DNA of 64,000 bases from Burkholderia pyrrocinia (lineage in GTDB: Bacteria > Pseudomonadota > Gammaproteobacteria > Burkholderiales > Burkholderiaceae), in the NCBI RefSeq assembly GCF_018417535.1, contig NZ_CP070979.1, positions 434,001 to 498,000 of the forward strand, read 5' to 3'. The position numbers were made by a program, and so were the translations under genes. Below the pieces are notes generated by a model. The model was not told the DNA's origin. It saw nothing but the letters and a program-made list of their open reading frames with translations, and made no database searches. Every line of letters begins with the position of its first letter. Positions within the stretch are counted from its first letter, which is position 1. Shown here piece by piece: positions 43,441 through 53,016 of this stretch.

Positions 43441-43887
43441 ATGTCGACGACAACCGGCCGGTACAGCCCCGGGTGGATTCGTGTCCTGCTGGCGCAGCCG
43501 TGGGTCGGCGCGCTGGTACGACTTGCGCTGGTGTCCGCCTTTCTGATCGGCGGGGTCAACAAGGCGCTGCACTTCGGCGAGGCGATCGCGGAGCAGGCGC
43601 ATTTCGGCCTGCACCCGCCCGCGTTCTGGGCTGCACTGGCGGTTGTCGTCGAGATTGGCGGTTCGCTGTGCGTGGTATTTCGCCGGTTCACCTGGATCGG
43701 CGCGGGTGGACTCGGCGTGCTGACCGTCGTCGCGATGGGGGTGGCGAACGACTTCTGGAACCAGATGGGCGTGGCGCGCTTCATGGCGCTCAACAGCTTT
43801 TTCGAGCACCTGGGCCTGATTGCCGCGCTCGTCCTCGTCACCATGCTCGGCGACGTTCAAGGCGGGGAAGGGGACGGTCGGGCCTGA
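43441..43887 (+). CDS. DoxX-family membrane protein
   Basis: A 148-residue protein with four membrane helices, of the DoxX family. The hallmark is the first helix and following loop LVRLALVSAFLIGGVNKALHF, then AALAVVVEIGGSLCVVF and the end FFEHLGLIAALVLVTML. DoxX proteins are linked with redox and sulfur metabolism in some bacteria; the role of this subgroup is not established. It starts one base after the amidohydrolase stop, so the pair is co-translated. It is the last intact gene of the XapX/hydrolase run. Confidence 0.88.
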   Translation: MSTTTGRYSPGWIRVLLAQPWVGALVRLALVSAFLIGGVNKALHFGEAIAEQAHFGLHPPAFWAALAVVVEIGGSLCVVFRRFTWIGAGGLGVLTVVAMGVANDFWNQMGVARFMALNSFFEHLGLIAALVLVTMLGDVQGGEGDGRA

Positions 43888-43913
43888 TCGTTTGTCCGGC
43901 AGGTTGAAGCATC

Positions 43914-44299
43914 ATGACGAACGTTCGTGCTGCACGGCTTGCGCCGATGCTGGCGGGCGGGCTTCGTCGCCGCTCCCGCTTCGTTCGCGACGCTTCCCAA
44001 GCCCGCCGCTACGCTTGCGCCTGCGTTCGCGGCAGGTCTGCAATACGACACCGCGCACGTGTACGTCGCCCCGAGGATTTCGACCGCTTCGCCGACAATG
44101 TCGTCGCGACATTTGGGGGGCAGCAGGTCGAAGCAGGGTGTCTTCCAGGTGACGCCCACGTCGAGCCAGGCCCTGTCTCGGCTCGTCTTTACGCCGTCCG
44201 GCACGATTTCCGTGTTCGTCTTCAAGACCCCGATCCGGACCGGCGCGCGCGGGCTACCTCGTGACCGGCATGGACACGGCCATACCGGGACTCGCGTGA
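43914..44299 (+). pseudogene. VOC/glyoxalase-like secreted protein, multiply frameshifted
   Basis: Pieces of one protein appear in different frames: a start MTNVRAARLAPMLAGG, then FVAAPASFATLPKP (signal end), LQYDTAHVYVAP, then EDFDRFADNVVATFGG in another frame, then SKQGVFQVTPTSSQALS and SGTISVFVFKTPI back in the former frame, then GYLVTGMDTAI in a third frame. A missing base in CCCCGAG (near 44072) and an extra G in the run at 44115-44120 explain two shifts; at least two more are needed. The reconstructed product resembles exported glyoxalase-like VOC proteins. This identification rests on remembered family motifs. Its G+C is below the surroundings. Confidence 0.6.
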
Positions 44300-44664
44300 T
44301 GTCGAAGCGCGGCCCGGAATACTCGATCGAGCATGGACCGGAGATCCAATCCGCAGACCTTATGTTGGTCAGTCCGACACGCCTGTCTCCTCGCGCCGAT
44401 TCGCAAGCACCCAGGCGATCGAATTCGAAATTTGTCTAGTCATCCTTGCGATTCGTCCACGTCTCCTACACCAAATCCGTGCCCGGATTCCCCGCAACGA
44501 GGCGCACTGGAGCCCCGTATTTAGGGGATTTCCCGCGTTTACGCCGTTTTTTTTTGATCAGCGCTTGTCCCGCTGTTTTTCTTCTTGCATGCTTGTATAG
44601 ACAAATTCCTGAGGCGGCTTGCATGACCGAGGGGATGACGAACTTCAACGCAAGGAGAAATCTC
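44300..44664. other. 365 bp leader before the ABC importer operon
   Basis: No intact gene. The first half may be the eroded end of the VOC pseudogene. The second half is AT-richer, with a T run at 44550-44558 that could terminate upstream transcription or form part of the operon promoter. The HutC-type site at 44593-44604 lies here. Confidence 0.5.
44593..44604. promoter_or_regulatory. HutC-type operator TTGTATAGACAA
   Basis: The palindrome TTGT-ATAG-ACAA contains GT-A-TA-G-AC, the general consensus (GT-N-TA-N-AC) recognised by the HutC subfamily of GntR regulators. It lies about 60 bp before the start of the solute-binding protein gene, the first gene of an operon that ends with a HutC-type regulator gene (49505-50260). 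Autoregulated repression of the whole operon is the simplest reading. Confidence 0.6.
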
Positions 44665-45525
44665 GTGAACGGCAAGCGCATCAAGTGGGCAATCATGACG
44701 ATCGGCGCCATCGCGGCCGCGGCGGCGACGCTCGCCGCACCGGTGCAGGCGAAGGAATGGAAGACGGTGACGGTGGCGCTCGAAGGCGGCTACGCGCCGT
44801 GGAACCTCACGCTGCCGGGCGGCAAGCTCGGCGGCTTCGAGCCGGAACTGCTCGCGAACGTCTGCGGCCGGATCAAGGTCCAGTGCAACATGGTCGCGCA
44901 GGACTGGGACGGGATGATTCCCGGCCTGCAGGCCGGCAAGTTCGATGTCCTGATGGATGCGATCTCGATCACGCCGGAGCGCGAGAAGATCCTGCTGTTC
45001 TCGCGCCCCTATGCGGCCACGCCGGCGACATTCGCCGTCACCGACACGAAGATCATCCCGAAGGCCGCGCCCGGCGCGCCGGCCGTCAGGCTGACCGGCG
45101 ACGCGAACGCCGACAAGCCGACCGTCGACGCGCTGCGCAAGCAGTTGAAGGGCAAGACGATCGGCATCCAGTCGGGCACCGTCTATACGAAATTCATCAA
45201 CGACAGCTTCAAGGACATCGCGTCGATCCGCGTGTACAAGACCTCGCCCGAGCGCGATCTCGACCTCGTCGCCGGGCGCATCGACGCGTCGTTCGACGAC
45301 GTCACGTACTACGCGGCGAACATCGAGAAGAAGGAAAACGCGTCGATCGTGCTCGCGGGCCCGAAGCTCGGCGGGCCGATCTGGGGGCCGGGCGAAGGTC
45401 TTGCGTTCCGCAAGCAGGATGCCGACCTGAAGACGAAATTCGATGCGGCGATCGGCGCGGCGCTCGCGGACGGCACCGTGAAGAAACTCGCCGACAAGTG
45501 GTTCAAGACCGACGTCACGCCGTAA
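44665..45525 (+). CDS. amino-acid ABC importer, periplasmic solute-binding protein
   Basis: A 286-residue family 3 solute-binding protein. The proposed start is a GTG with AAGGAG eight bases upstream. It gives a normal Sec signal (NGKRIKWAIMTIGAIAAAAATLAAPVQA) cleaved before KEWKTVTV. The binding domain shows VTVALEGGYAPWNL, GGFEPELLANVCGRI, WDGMIPGLQAGKFDVLMDAISITPER and GTVYTKFIND. It resembles lysine/arginine/ornithine- and histidine-binding proteins. It delivers a polar amino acid to the two permeases encoded downstream. First gene of the operon controlled by the HutC-type site. Confidence 0.93.
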   Translation: MNGKRIKWAIMTIGAIAAAAATLAAPVQAKEWKTVTVALEGGYAPWNLTLPGGKLGGFEPELLANVCGRIKVQCNMVAQDWDGMIPGLQAGKFDVLMDAISITPEREKILLFSRPYAATPATFAVTDTKIIPKAAPGAPAVRLTGDANADKPTVDALRKQLKGKTIGIQSGTVYTKFINDSFKDIASIRVYKTSPERDLDLVAGRIDASFDDVTYYAANIEKKENASIVLAGPKLGGPIWGPGEGLAFRKQDADLKTKFDAAIGAALADGTVKKLADKWFKTDVTP

Positions 45526-45632
45526 GCGCACGTCCGGCGGCCGTCGCGTAGTCGACGTCACGACACAACGACACGGCGACGCGCGGCGGCGCGCATCCCG
45601 CCGATCCATTCAACGCTTGCCGGGAGGCACGC

Positions 45633-46355
45633 ATGGCGATCCTTGAAATGCTGGGCTTCGGAACCGAAGGCTGGGGCGGCGTGCTGCTGCTCGCCGCACT
45701 GATGACGGTCGCGCTGACGCTCTCCGCGCTCGCGGTCGGCGCGGTGATCGGCGCCGCGATCGCGGCCGCGAAACTGTCGAGCCACCGCAGCGCCCGCCTG
45801 CTCGGCGATCTCTACACGACGGTGTTTCGCGGCGTGCCCGAACTGCTCGTCATCTACCTGTTCTATTTCGGCGGCTCGACGCTCGTCACGACCATCGGCC
45901 AGTGGTTCGGCGCGGAGGGCTTCATCGGCGTGCCGCCGTTCGTGATCGGCGCGCTGGCGGTCGGGATGATCTCGGGCGCGTATCAGGCGGAGGTCTACCG
46001 CGCGGCCGTGCTGGCCGTGTCGAAGGGCGAGCTCGAAGCGGCGCGCTCGATCGGCATGCCGCGCAGCATGGTGCTGCGCCGCATCCTGATTCCGCAGGTG
46101 CTGCGCTTCGCGCTGCCCGGCATCGGCAACGTGTGGCAACTGAGCCTCAAGGATTCGGCGCTGATCTCGGTCACCGGGCTCGCCGAGCTGCTGCGCACGA
46201 GCCAGATCGCCGCGAACTCGACGCACCAGTACTTCGTGTTCTTCGTCGCGGGCGGCGCGCTCTACCTCGTGATGACGGGCTTGTCGAACCGAGTGTTCAA
46301 CCGGGCGGAAGCGATCGTCGGCCGCTCGTTCCGCCGCAATTTCGCGCGCAACTGA
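45633..46355 (+). CDS. amino-acid ABC importer permease (HisQ-like)
   Basis: A 240-residue inner-membrane permease of the polar amino-acid family with about five helices. The ATPase-coupling EAA loop reads EAARSIGMPRSMVLRRILIPQVLRFALPG, and the family motif FRGVPELLVIYLFYFG lies near residue 70. It forms a heterodimer with the next gene product. It follows the binding-protein gene by 107 bp, with GGGAGG before the ATG. Confidence 0.94.
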   Translation: MAILEMLGFGTEGWGGVLLLAALMTVALTLSALAVGAVIGAAIAAAKLSSHRSARLLGDLYTTVFRGVPELLVIYLFYFGGSTLVTTIGQWFGAEGFIGVPPFVIGALAVGMISGAYQAEVYRAAVLAVSKGELEAARSIGMPRSMVLRRILIPQVLRFALPGIGNVWQLSLKDSALISVTGLAELLRTSQIAANSTHQYFVFFVAGGALYLVMTGLSNRVFNRAEAIVGRSFRRNFARN

Positions 46356-46367
46356 CGGAGAGCACGC

Positions 46368-47114
46368 ATGTCCATCGATTTCGACTTCCTCCTCGACACG
46401 CTGCGCCAGTTGCTCGCGGCCGTGCCGACCACGCTCGGCCTGTTCTTCGCGTCGCTCGTGCTCGGCGGCCTGCTGTCGCTCGTGATCGTCACGATGCGCG
46501 TGTCGCCGCACTGGTTGCCGAACCGCTTCGCGCGTGCATACATCCTCGTGTTTCGCGGGTCGCCGCTGCTGATCCAGATGTTCCTCGTGTACTACGGGCT
46601 CGGCCAGTTCGGCGTGATTCGCGAGAGCTTCATGTGGCCGCTGCTGCGCGAACCGTATGTGTGCGCGGTGCTGTCGCTGGCGTTGTGCACGGCCGGTTAT
46701 ACGGCCGAGATCGTGCGCGGCGGGCTGATGGCCGTGCCGGTCGGGCAGATCGAGGCCGGCTATTCGATCGGCCTGTCGGGCTTCGCGCTGCTGCGGCGCG
46801 TGATCGGCCCGATCGCGTTGCGCCAGTGCCTGCCCGCGTACTCGACCGAAGCCGTGCTGCTCGTCAAGTCGACCGCGCTGGCCAGCCTCGTCACGGTGTG
46901 GGAAGTGACGGGCGTCGCGCAGCAGATCATCCAGCAGACCTACCGCACGACCGAGGTGTTCGTGTGCGCGGCCCTCATCTACCTCGGCCTGAACTTCATC
47001 GTCGTGCGCGTGCTCGGCGCGCTCGAATGGCGGCTGTCGGGCCACCTGCGCGCGCCGAAGCCGGCCGGCGCGTCCGCCGCGGCGACGCGCAATGCCCGGC
47101 GCGTCGCGTCCTGA
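46368..47114 (+). CDS. amino-acid ABC importer permease (HisM-like)
   Basis: A 248-residue permease paralogous to the preceding one. Motifs are FRGSPLLIQMFLVYYGLGQFG and the coupling loop EAGYSIGLSGFALLRRVIGPIALRQCLPAY. It begins 12 bp after the HisQ-like stop and probably pairs with that protein. The C-terminal extension LRAPKPAGASAAATRNARR is hydrophilic and variable in the family. Substrate choice lies with the binding protein, so the name reflects type only. Confidence 0.94.
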   Translation: MSIDFDFLLDTLRQLLAAVPTTLGLFFASLVLGGLLSLVIVTMRVSPHWLPNRFARAYILVFRGSPLLIQMFLVYYGLGQFGVIRESFMWPLLREPYVCAVLSLALCTAGYTAEIVRGGLMAVPVGQIEAGYSIGLSGFALLRRVIGPIALRQCLPAYSTEAVLLVKSTALASLVTVWEVTGVAQQIIQQTYRTTEVFVCAALIYLGLNFIVVRVLGALEWRLSGHLRAPKPAGASAAATRNARRVAS

Positions 47115-47141
47115 GCGCATCCATCCTTCCCGGAGAATCCG

Positions 47142-47933
47142 ATGAACACCGCTGCTCCCGTTGCCCTGTCGGTCAGGAACATCCACAAGTCGTTCGGCGA
47201 TCACCATGTGCTGAAGGGCATTTCGCTCGATGCGCACGAGGGCGACGTCATCTCGATCCTCGGCGCGAGCGGCTCGGGCAAGAGTACCTTCCTGCGCTGC
47301 CTGAACCTGCTCGAGACGCCCGACGACGGCACCGTCGCGCTCGCCGGCGAGGAGCTGAAGATGAAGCGCGCGCGCGACGGCAAGCTGCATCCCGACGACC
47401 GGCGTCAGGTCGACCGGATCCGTTCGCAGCTCGGGATGGTGTTCCAGAACTTCAACCTGTGGTCGCACATGACGGTGCTCGACAACCTCGTCGAAGGCCC
47501 GCTGCGCGTGCAGAAGCGCAGCCGCGCAGAAGCGGTCGAGGAGGCCGAGGCGCTGCTCGCGCGCGTTGGCCTCGCGGACAAGCGCGGCTACTATCCGGCG
47601 CACCTGTCGGGCGGCCAGCAGCAGCGCGTCGCGATCGCCCGTGCGCTCGCGATGCATCCGAAGGTGATGCTGTTCGACGAACCGACGTCGGCGCTCGATC
47701 CGGAACTGGTCGGCGAGGTGCTGCGCGTGATGCGCTCGCTCGCGGAGGAAGGGCGCACGATGCTGGTCGTCACGCACGAGATGGGTTTTGCGCGGCACGT
47801 ATCGAACCGCGTGATGTTCCTGCATCAGGGCGAGGTCGATGCGGACGGCACGCCCGGCGACCTGTTCGGCGGCCAATGCTCGGAGCGCTTCCGGCAGTTC
47901 GTGTCGAGCCACCACGACCGCACCACGAACTGA
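47142..47933 (+). CDS. amino-acid ABC importer ATPase (HisP-like)
   Basis: A 263-residue ABC ATPase. Walker A is GASGSGKST near residues 40-48. The Q-loop region is [18 protein letters not shown], the signature is LSGGQQQRV, Walker B is [13 protein letters not shown] and the switch His is in VVTHEMGFA. The insertion around [22 protein letters not shown] is typical of histidine and basic amino-acid importers. It energises the two permeases. It lies 27 bp after the second permease, and the ammonia-lyase homologue begins seven bases after its stop. Confidence 0.95.
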   Translation: MNTAAPVALSVRNIHKSFGDHHVLKGISLDAHEGDVISILGASGSGKSTFLRCLNLLETPDDGTVALAGEELKMKRARDGKLHPDDRRQVDRIRSQLGMVFQNFNLWSHMTVLDNLVEGPLRVQKRSRAEAVEEAEALLARVGLADKRGYYPAHLSGGQQQRVAIARALAMHPKVMLFDEPTSALDPELVGEVLRVMRSLAEEGRTMLVVTHEMGFARHVSNRVMFLHQGEVDADGTPGDLFGGQCSERFRQFVSSHHDRTTN

Positions 47934-47940
47934 GGCCCCC

Positions 47941-49434
47941 ATGACCGTATTCCGTTCGGCAAAGCCGCTCGACTGGCGGCAGATCGCGGCGGTGGCCGCA
48001 GGCGAACCGCTTGCGCTGGCCGACGAAGCGCGCGTGCGCGTCGTCGCGGCGCGCGAGCTCGTCGACGAAATCGTCGCGCGCGGCATCCGCGCGTATGGCG
48101 TCAACACGGGCGTCGGCGCACTGTGCAACGTGATCGTATCGCCGGCGCAGCAGAGCACGCTGTCCCGCAACATCCTGATGAGCCACGCGGTCGGCGTGGG
48201 CGCACCGCTCGGCGCGGCGGAAACCCGCGCGATCATGGCCGCGGCGATCAACAACTACGCGCACGGGCATTCGGGCGTGCGCGCCGACGTCGTCGACCAG
48301 CTCGTCGCGTTGCTGGAACACGATTGCCTGCCGGAGGTGCCGGCGCACGGCTCGGTCGGCTATCTGACTCACATGGCGCATGTCGCGCTCGTCTGCATCG
48401 GCCATGGCCATGCGCGCCACCGCGGCGAGCGGATTCGCGGCGACGAGGCATTGCGCCGCATCGGCCGCGAACCGCTCGTGCTCGGCGCGAAGGAAGGGCT
48501 GAGTCTCGTCAATGGCACACCGTGCGTGACGGGGCTGGCCGCGCTCGCGCTCGCTCGCGCGGAGCGGCTGCTCGACTGGGCCGACTGGGTGGCGGCGACG
48601 AGTTTCGAGAACCTCGGCGGGCAGCTCGCCGCATTCGATCCGGCGTCGCTTGCGTTGCGCATCTCGCCCGGCATCGGGCACGTCGGCACGCGGCTGCGTG
48701 CGCTGCTCGCCGACAGCGGAATGCTCGCGGCGGCAAGCGGCCGGCATACGCAGGATCCGCTCAGCCTGCGCACGATTCCGCACGTGCACGGCGCGGCGCG
48801 CGACGTGTTCGATGTGACGGCAGAGGTGGTCGATCGCGAACTGGCGTCGGTGACCGACAATCCGATCGTGGCCGGTACGCGCGACGCACCGACCGTCCAT
48901 TCGCAAGCGCATGCGGTCGGCGCGGGCATCGCGCTCGCGATGGACAGTCTCGCGGCGGCGATGGCGCAGGTCGCGGCGATCGCCGAGCGGCGTCTCGACC
49001 GGCTCGTCAATCCGCTCGTGAGCGGGCTGCCGGCGTTCCTCGCGACGCCGGGCGGTACCTGTTCGGGCTTCATGATCGCGCAGTACACGGCGGTCGCGCT
49101 CGTCGCGCAGAACCAGCGGCTCGCGGCGCCGGCGAGCCTCGACGGCGGCATCACGTCGGGCCTACAGGAGGATCACCTGTGCCATGCGACGCCGGCGGCG
49201 CTGAAGGCGCTCGACATCATCGAGAACACGACGCGCGTGCTGGCGATCGAGCTGCTGGCCGCCGCGCAGGCCTACGATCTGCAGGCGGGCAGCGCGTCGC
49301 GGGCCGCACCCACCGACACGCTGTGGCGGCACGTGCGCGAACGCGTGCCGGCGTACCAGGACGACCGGCCGCTCGCGGACGACATCGCGATCGCCGCCGG
49401 CATCGTCGCGGGTGTGCCGCCGCCCGTGATGTAA
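47941..49434 (+). CDS. histidine ammonia-lyase homologue lacking the MIO-forming Ala-Ser-Gly
   Basis: A 497-residue protein of the HAL/PAL/TAL family. Most active-site landmarks are kept: AYGVNTGVGAL (catalytic Tyr), SHAVGVG, EGLSLVNGTPC (Asn), QDPLSLRTIPHVHGA, SVTDNPIV and LQEDHLCHA (Glu). However, the segment that should read GSVGASGDLAPLAHM reads GSVGYLTHMAHV. The Ala-Ser-Gly that cyclises to the MIO electrophile, with its neighbours, is deleted in frame. Classical ammonia elimination should then be impossible, so it may catalyse another reaction on the imported amino acid or serve as a binding protein. Such variants may already exist as a family. It sits between the ABC ATPase and a HutC-type repressor. 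Confidence 0.87.
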   Translation: MTVFRSAKPLDWRQIAAVAAGEPLALADEARVRVVAARELVDEIVARGIRAYGVNTGVGALCNVIVSPAQQSTLSRNILMSHAVGVGAPLGAAETRAIMAAAINNYAHGHSGVRADVVDQLVALLEHDCLPEVPAHGSVGYLTHMAHVALVCIGHGHARHRGERIRGDEALRRIGREPLVLGAKEGLSLVNGTPCVTGLAALALARAERLLDWADWVAATSFENLGGQLAAFDPASLALRISPGIGHVGTRLRALLADSGMLAAASGRHTQDPLSLRTIPHVHGAARDVFDVTAEVVDRELASVTDNPIVAGTRDAPTVHSQAHAVGAGIALAMDSLAAAMAQVAAIAERRLDRLVNPLVSGLPAFLATPGGTCSGFMIAQYTAVALVAQNQRLAAPASLDGGITSGLQEDHLCHATPAALKALDIIENTTRVLAIELLAAAQAYDLQAGSASRAAPTDTLWRHVRERVPAYQDDRPLADDIAIAAGIVAGVPPPVM

Positions 49435-49504
49435 CGGCGGGACACCGGCCGCCGAGCGACGCGGCGGCCAGCGGGCGATCCATCATTCATTCGGTCGAGG
49501 GCGC

Positions 49505-50260
49505 ATGAACGAAGCGGAACGATACACTCCAGCCCGGCCGGCGGGCGCACCGGGCGACGATGTGCCGGCGCGCGCGCTGCCGGCCTACCAGCAGATCAAG
49601 CGCTACGTCGTCGAGCGGATCGCGAGCGGCGACTGGAAGCCCGGCGGCGCGATTCCGACCGAGGCCGAACTGGTCAAGGAGTTCGGCGTCGCGCGGATGA
49701 CGGTATCGCGCGCGCTGCGCGAGCTGACCGCCGAGCGCGTGCTGACCCGGATCCAGGGCGCCGGCACGTTCGTCGAACGGCGGCATTACGAATCGACAGT
49801 GCTGGAAATCCGCAACATCGCGGACGAGATCGCGGAGCGCGGCCATCGGCACAGCGCGCGCGTATTGCTGATCGAACGCAGCGACGATCAGGAGGCAATC
49901 GAAGCGCTCGGGCTGCGTTCGGGGCCCGTGTTCCATTCGCGCATCGTGCATTACGAGGAAGAGGAGCCGATCCAGTTCGAGGATCGCTACGTCAATCCGG
50001 CGTTGTTTCCCGCGTATCTGGAACAGGACTTCACGGTCGAGACGCCGAATCACTACATGGTGCGGCTTGCGCCGATCCAGCGCGCGGAGTTCCGGATCTA
50101 CGCGCAGAAGCCCGACGCGCAGGTGCGCCGGCACCTCGTGATGGAAATCGGCGAGCCGTGCCTGTTGCTCAGGCGCCGCACGTGGGTCGGCGAGCACGTC
50201 GCGACGTCGGTGCGGTTGTGGCATCCGGCGTCGCGGTTTCATCTGGCGGGGAAGGTGTAG
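49505..50260 (+). CDS. GntR-family HutC-type transcriptional repressor
   Basis: A 251-residue regulator. Residues about 22-90 are a GntR winged helix (LPAYQQIKRYVVERIASGDW, IPTEAELVKEFGVARMTVSRALREL, LTRIQGAGTFV). Residues 105-250 are a UTRA effector domain (IRNIADEIAERGHRHSARVL, FHSRIVHYEEEEPIQFEDRYVNP, HYMVRLAPIQRAE). This is the architecture of HutC, which senses urocanate. Here the neighbouring lyase homologue lacks MIO, so the effector may differ. A matching operator lies at 44593-44604. The stop codon abuts an IS3 remnant. Confidence 0.93.
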   Translation: MNEAERYTPARPAGAPGDDVPARALPAYQQIKRYVVERIASGDWKPGGAIPTEAELVKEFGVARMTVSRALRELTAERVLTRIQGAGTFVERRHYESTVLEIRNIADEIAERGHRHSARVLLIERSDDQEAIEALGLRSGPVFHSRIVHYEEEEPIQFEDRYVNPALFPAYLEQDFTVETPNHYMVRLAPIQRAEFRIYAQKPDAQVRRHLVMEIGEPCLLLRRRTWVGEHVATSVRLWHPASRFHLAGKV

Positions 50261-50494
50261 GGGGTCTTGATTCATCCCGGAACTTGCCGTTGAAACTTTC
50301 GTCCACGCCGGCGCCGTTCAGCCAGGGCTCGCCGGGCTCGTCGAGTGCCGTCTCCATGCCGTTGTGCGCGGCCAACGTCAGCGCACCCCCGCCGGCATCT
50401 TCTTCAGCCGCGCGTTCTTCCGCTCGAGTTGCTTGAGCCGCTTGACGTCGTCCGCCGCCAGGCCGCCGAAATGCCGCCGCCAGTTCCGAAAATT
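50256..50494 (-). mobile_element. IS3-family insertion sequence relic (OrfA and OrfB fragments)
   Basis: Two transposase pieces remain on the minus strand. At about 50378-50491 is an OrfA helix region (FRNWRRHFGGLAADDVKRLKQLERKNARLKK), the usual end of the IS3 helix-turn-helix/leucine-zipper protein. At about 50256-50375 is an OrfB integrase-core scrap (PGEPWLNGAGVDESFNGKFRDES), holding the end of the DDE domain. Nearly all of OrfB in between is gone, and no terminal repeats or target duplication were found. It is inert and marks a past insertion at the 3' edge of the HutC-type gene. Confidence 0.75.
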
Positions 50495-51969
<1,475 letters not shown>

Positions 51970-51972
51970 TCG

Positions 51973-53016
51973 ATGGCCGGTCGCAAGAGCGGCATCGCGC
52001 GACGCGTCGCGATTTACGGGGTAGCGGGCGTCGTTGCTGCTGGCGCAGTCTGGTATGGGATCAGCGCTCGGAAGACGCGCGACGCCGGCATGTCCGGCGT
52101 CGCGCCCGCCGGGGCCGTGTCGTCCGCATCGGCGGGCGGCACGGCGGCGAGCACCGTGCCCGGTTTCGGCGCAAGCGGGCTGCCCCCGGCACTCGCCGGC
52201 TCGACTGCGCCGCGCCTGCCGCTCGATGCGCACGGCCATCTCGCAAAGGTCGTGGCCGTGCGCGGCTTCTTCGACTATTTCCTGACCGCGCAAAACCAGT
52301 TGCGCCCCGCGGAACTCGATGCACTCGTCGTGCGCGCGATTGCCGCGCAGCTCGACGGTACGGTTGCGCAACGCGAGGCGCTCGATGTCTGGCAGCGCTA
52401 CCGCGCGTATTTCGCCGAACTTGCGAAGCTGCCGGGCGGCGGCGCCGTGGACAACCAGCTTGACCTCCCGGCATTGCAGCTCGCGCTCGACCAGCGCGCG
52501 ACGATCGCGAGCCGCACGCTTGGCGACTGGAGCGAGCCGTTCGTCGGCGCCGAGCAGACGCTGCAGCGTTACGATCTCGCGCGATTGAAGATCATCCGCG
52601 ATCCGTCGCTGACGGAAGACCAGAAGGCGGCAGGTCTCGCCGCGCTCGAGCAGCAACTGCCGGCCGGTCAGCGCGTCGGGCTGGAGCACCAAAAGGAGCA
52701 GGACAACGCGATCGCGCAGATCGACCGAGCGCGGCAATCGAACGCGACGCCCGATGAAATGCGCGCGCAGCTCGCGCAAACGCTCGGGCCGGAGGCTGCC
52801 GAGCGAGTCGTGAAGATGCAGCAGGCGGACAACGCGTGGCGTGCGAAGTACAACGAATATGCGGCGCAGCGCGCGCAGATCGATGCGCAGAACTTGTCGA
52901 CACAGGATCGCGATGCGCAGATCGCGCAGTTGCGGCAGCGCTACTTTACGGAGCCGGGCGAGGCGCTGCGTGCGGCGTCGCTCGATCACGGCAGCGCGTC
53001 GACGCCCACGCAATAG
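51973..53016 (+). CDS. lifO: lipase-specific foldase (membrane-anchored chaperone)
   Basis: A 347-residue foldase anchored by one N-terminal helix (VAIYGVAGVVAAGAVWYG), followed by a Ala/Pro/Gly-rich linker (residues about 35-75) and the helical lipase-binding domain. The family motif RxxFDY is present as VRGFFDYFLTAQNQ. The rest is long amphipathic helix rich in Gln, Ala and Arg that wraps the lipase. It is needed to bring the lipase to its active fold and is specific for its cognate partner. Together with lipA it forms a two-gene operon. Confidence 0.95.
   Translation: MAGRKSGIARRVAIYGVAGVVAAGAVWYGISARKTRDAGMSGVAPAGAVSSASAGGTAASTVPGFGASGLPPALAGSTAPRLPLDAHGHLAKVVAVRGFFDYFLTAQNQLRPAELDALVVRAIAAQLDGTVAQREALDVWQRYRAYFAELAKLPGGGAVDNQLDLPALQLALDQRATIASRTLGDWSEPFVGAEQTLQRYDLARLKIIRDPSLTEDQKAAGLAALEQQLPAGQRVGLEHQKEQDNAIAQIDRARQSNATPDEMRAQLAQTLGPEAAERVVKMQQADNAWRAKYNEYAAQRAQIDAQNLSTQDRDAQIAQLRQRYFTEPGEALRAASLDHGSASTPTQ

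Noticed and set aside
45558..48254. 898-codon minus-strand frame across the ABC importer genes
   Set aside because: Low-complexity His/Arg/Ala-rich shadow; the plus-strand genes are unambiguous ABC components.
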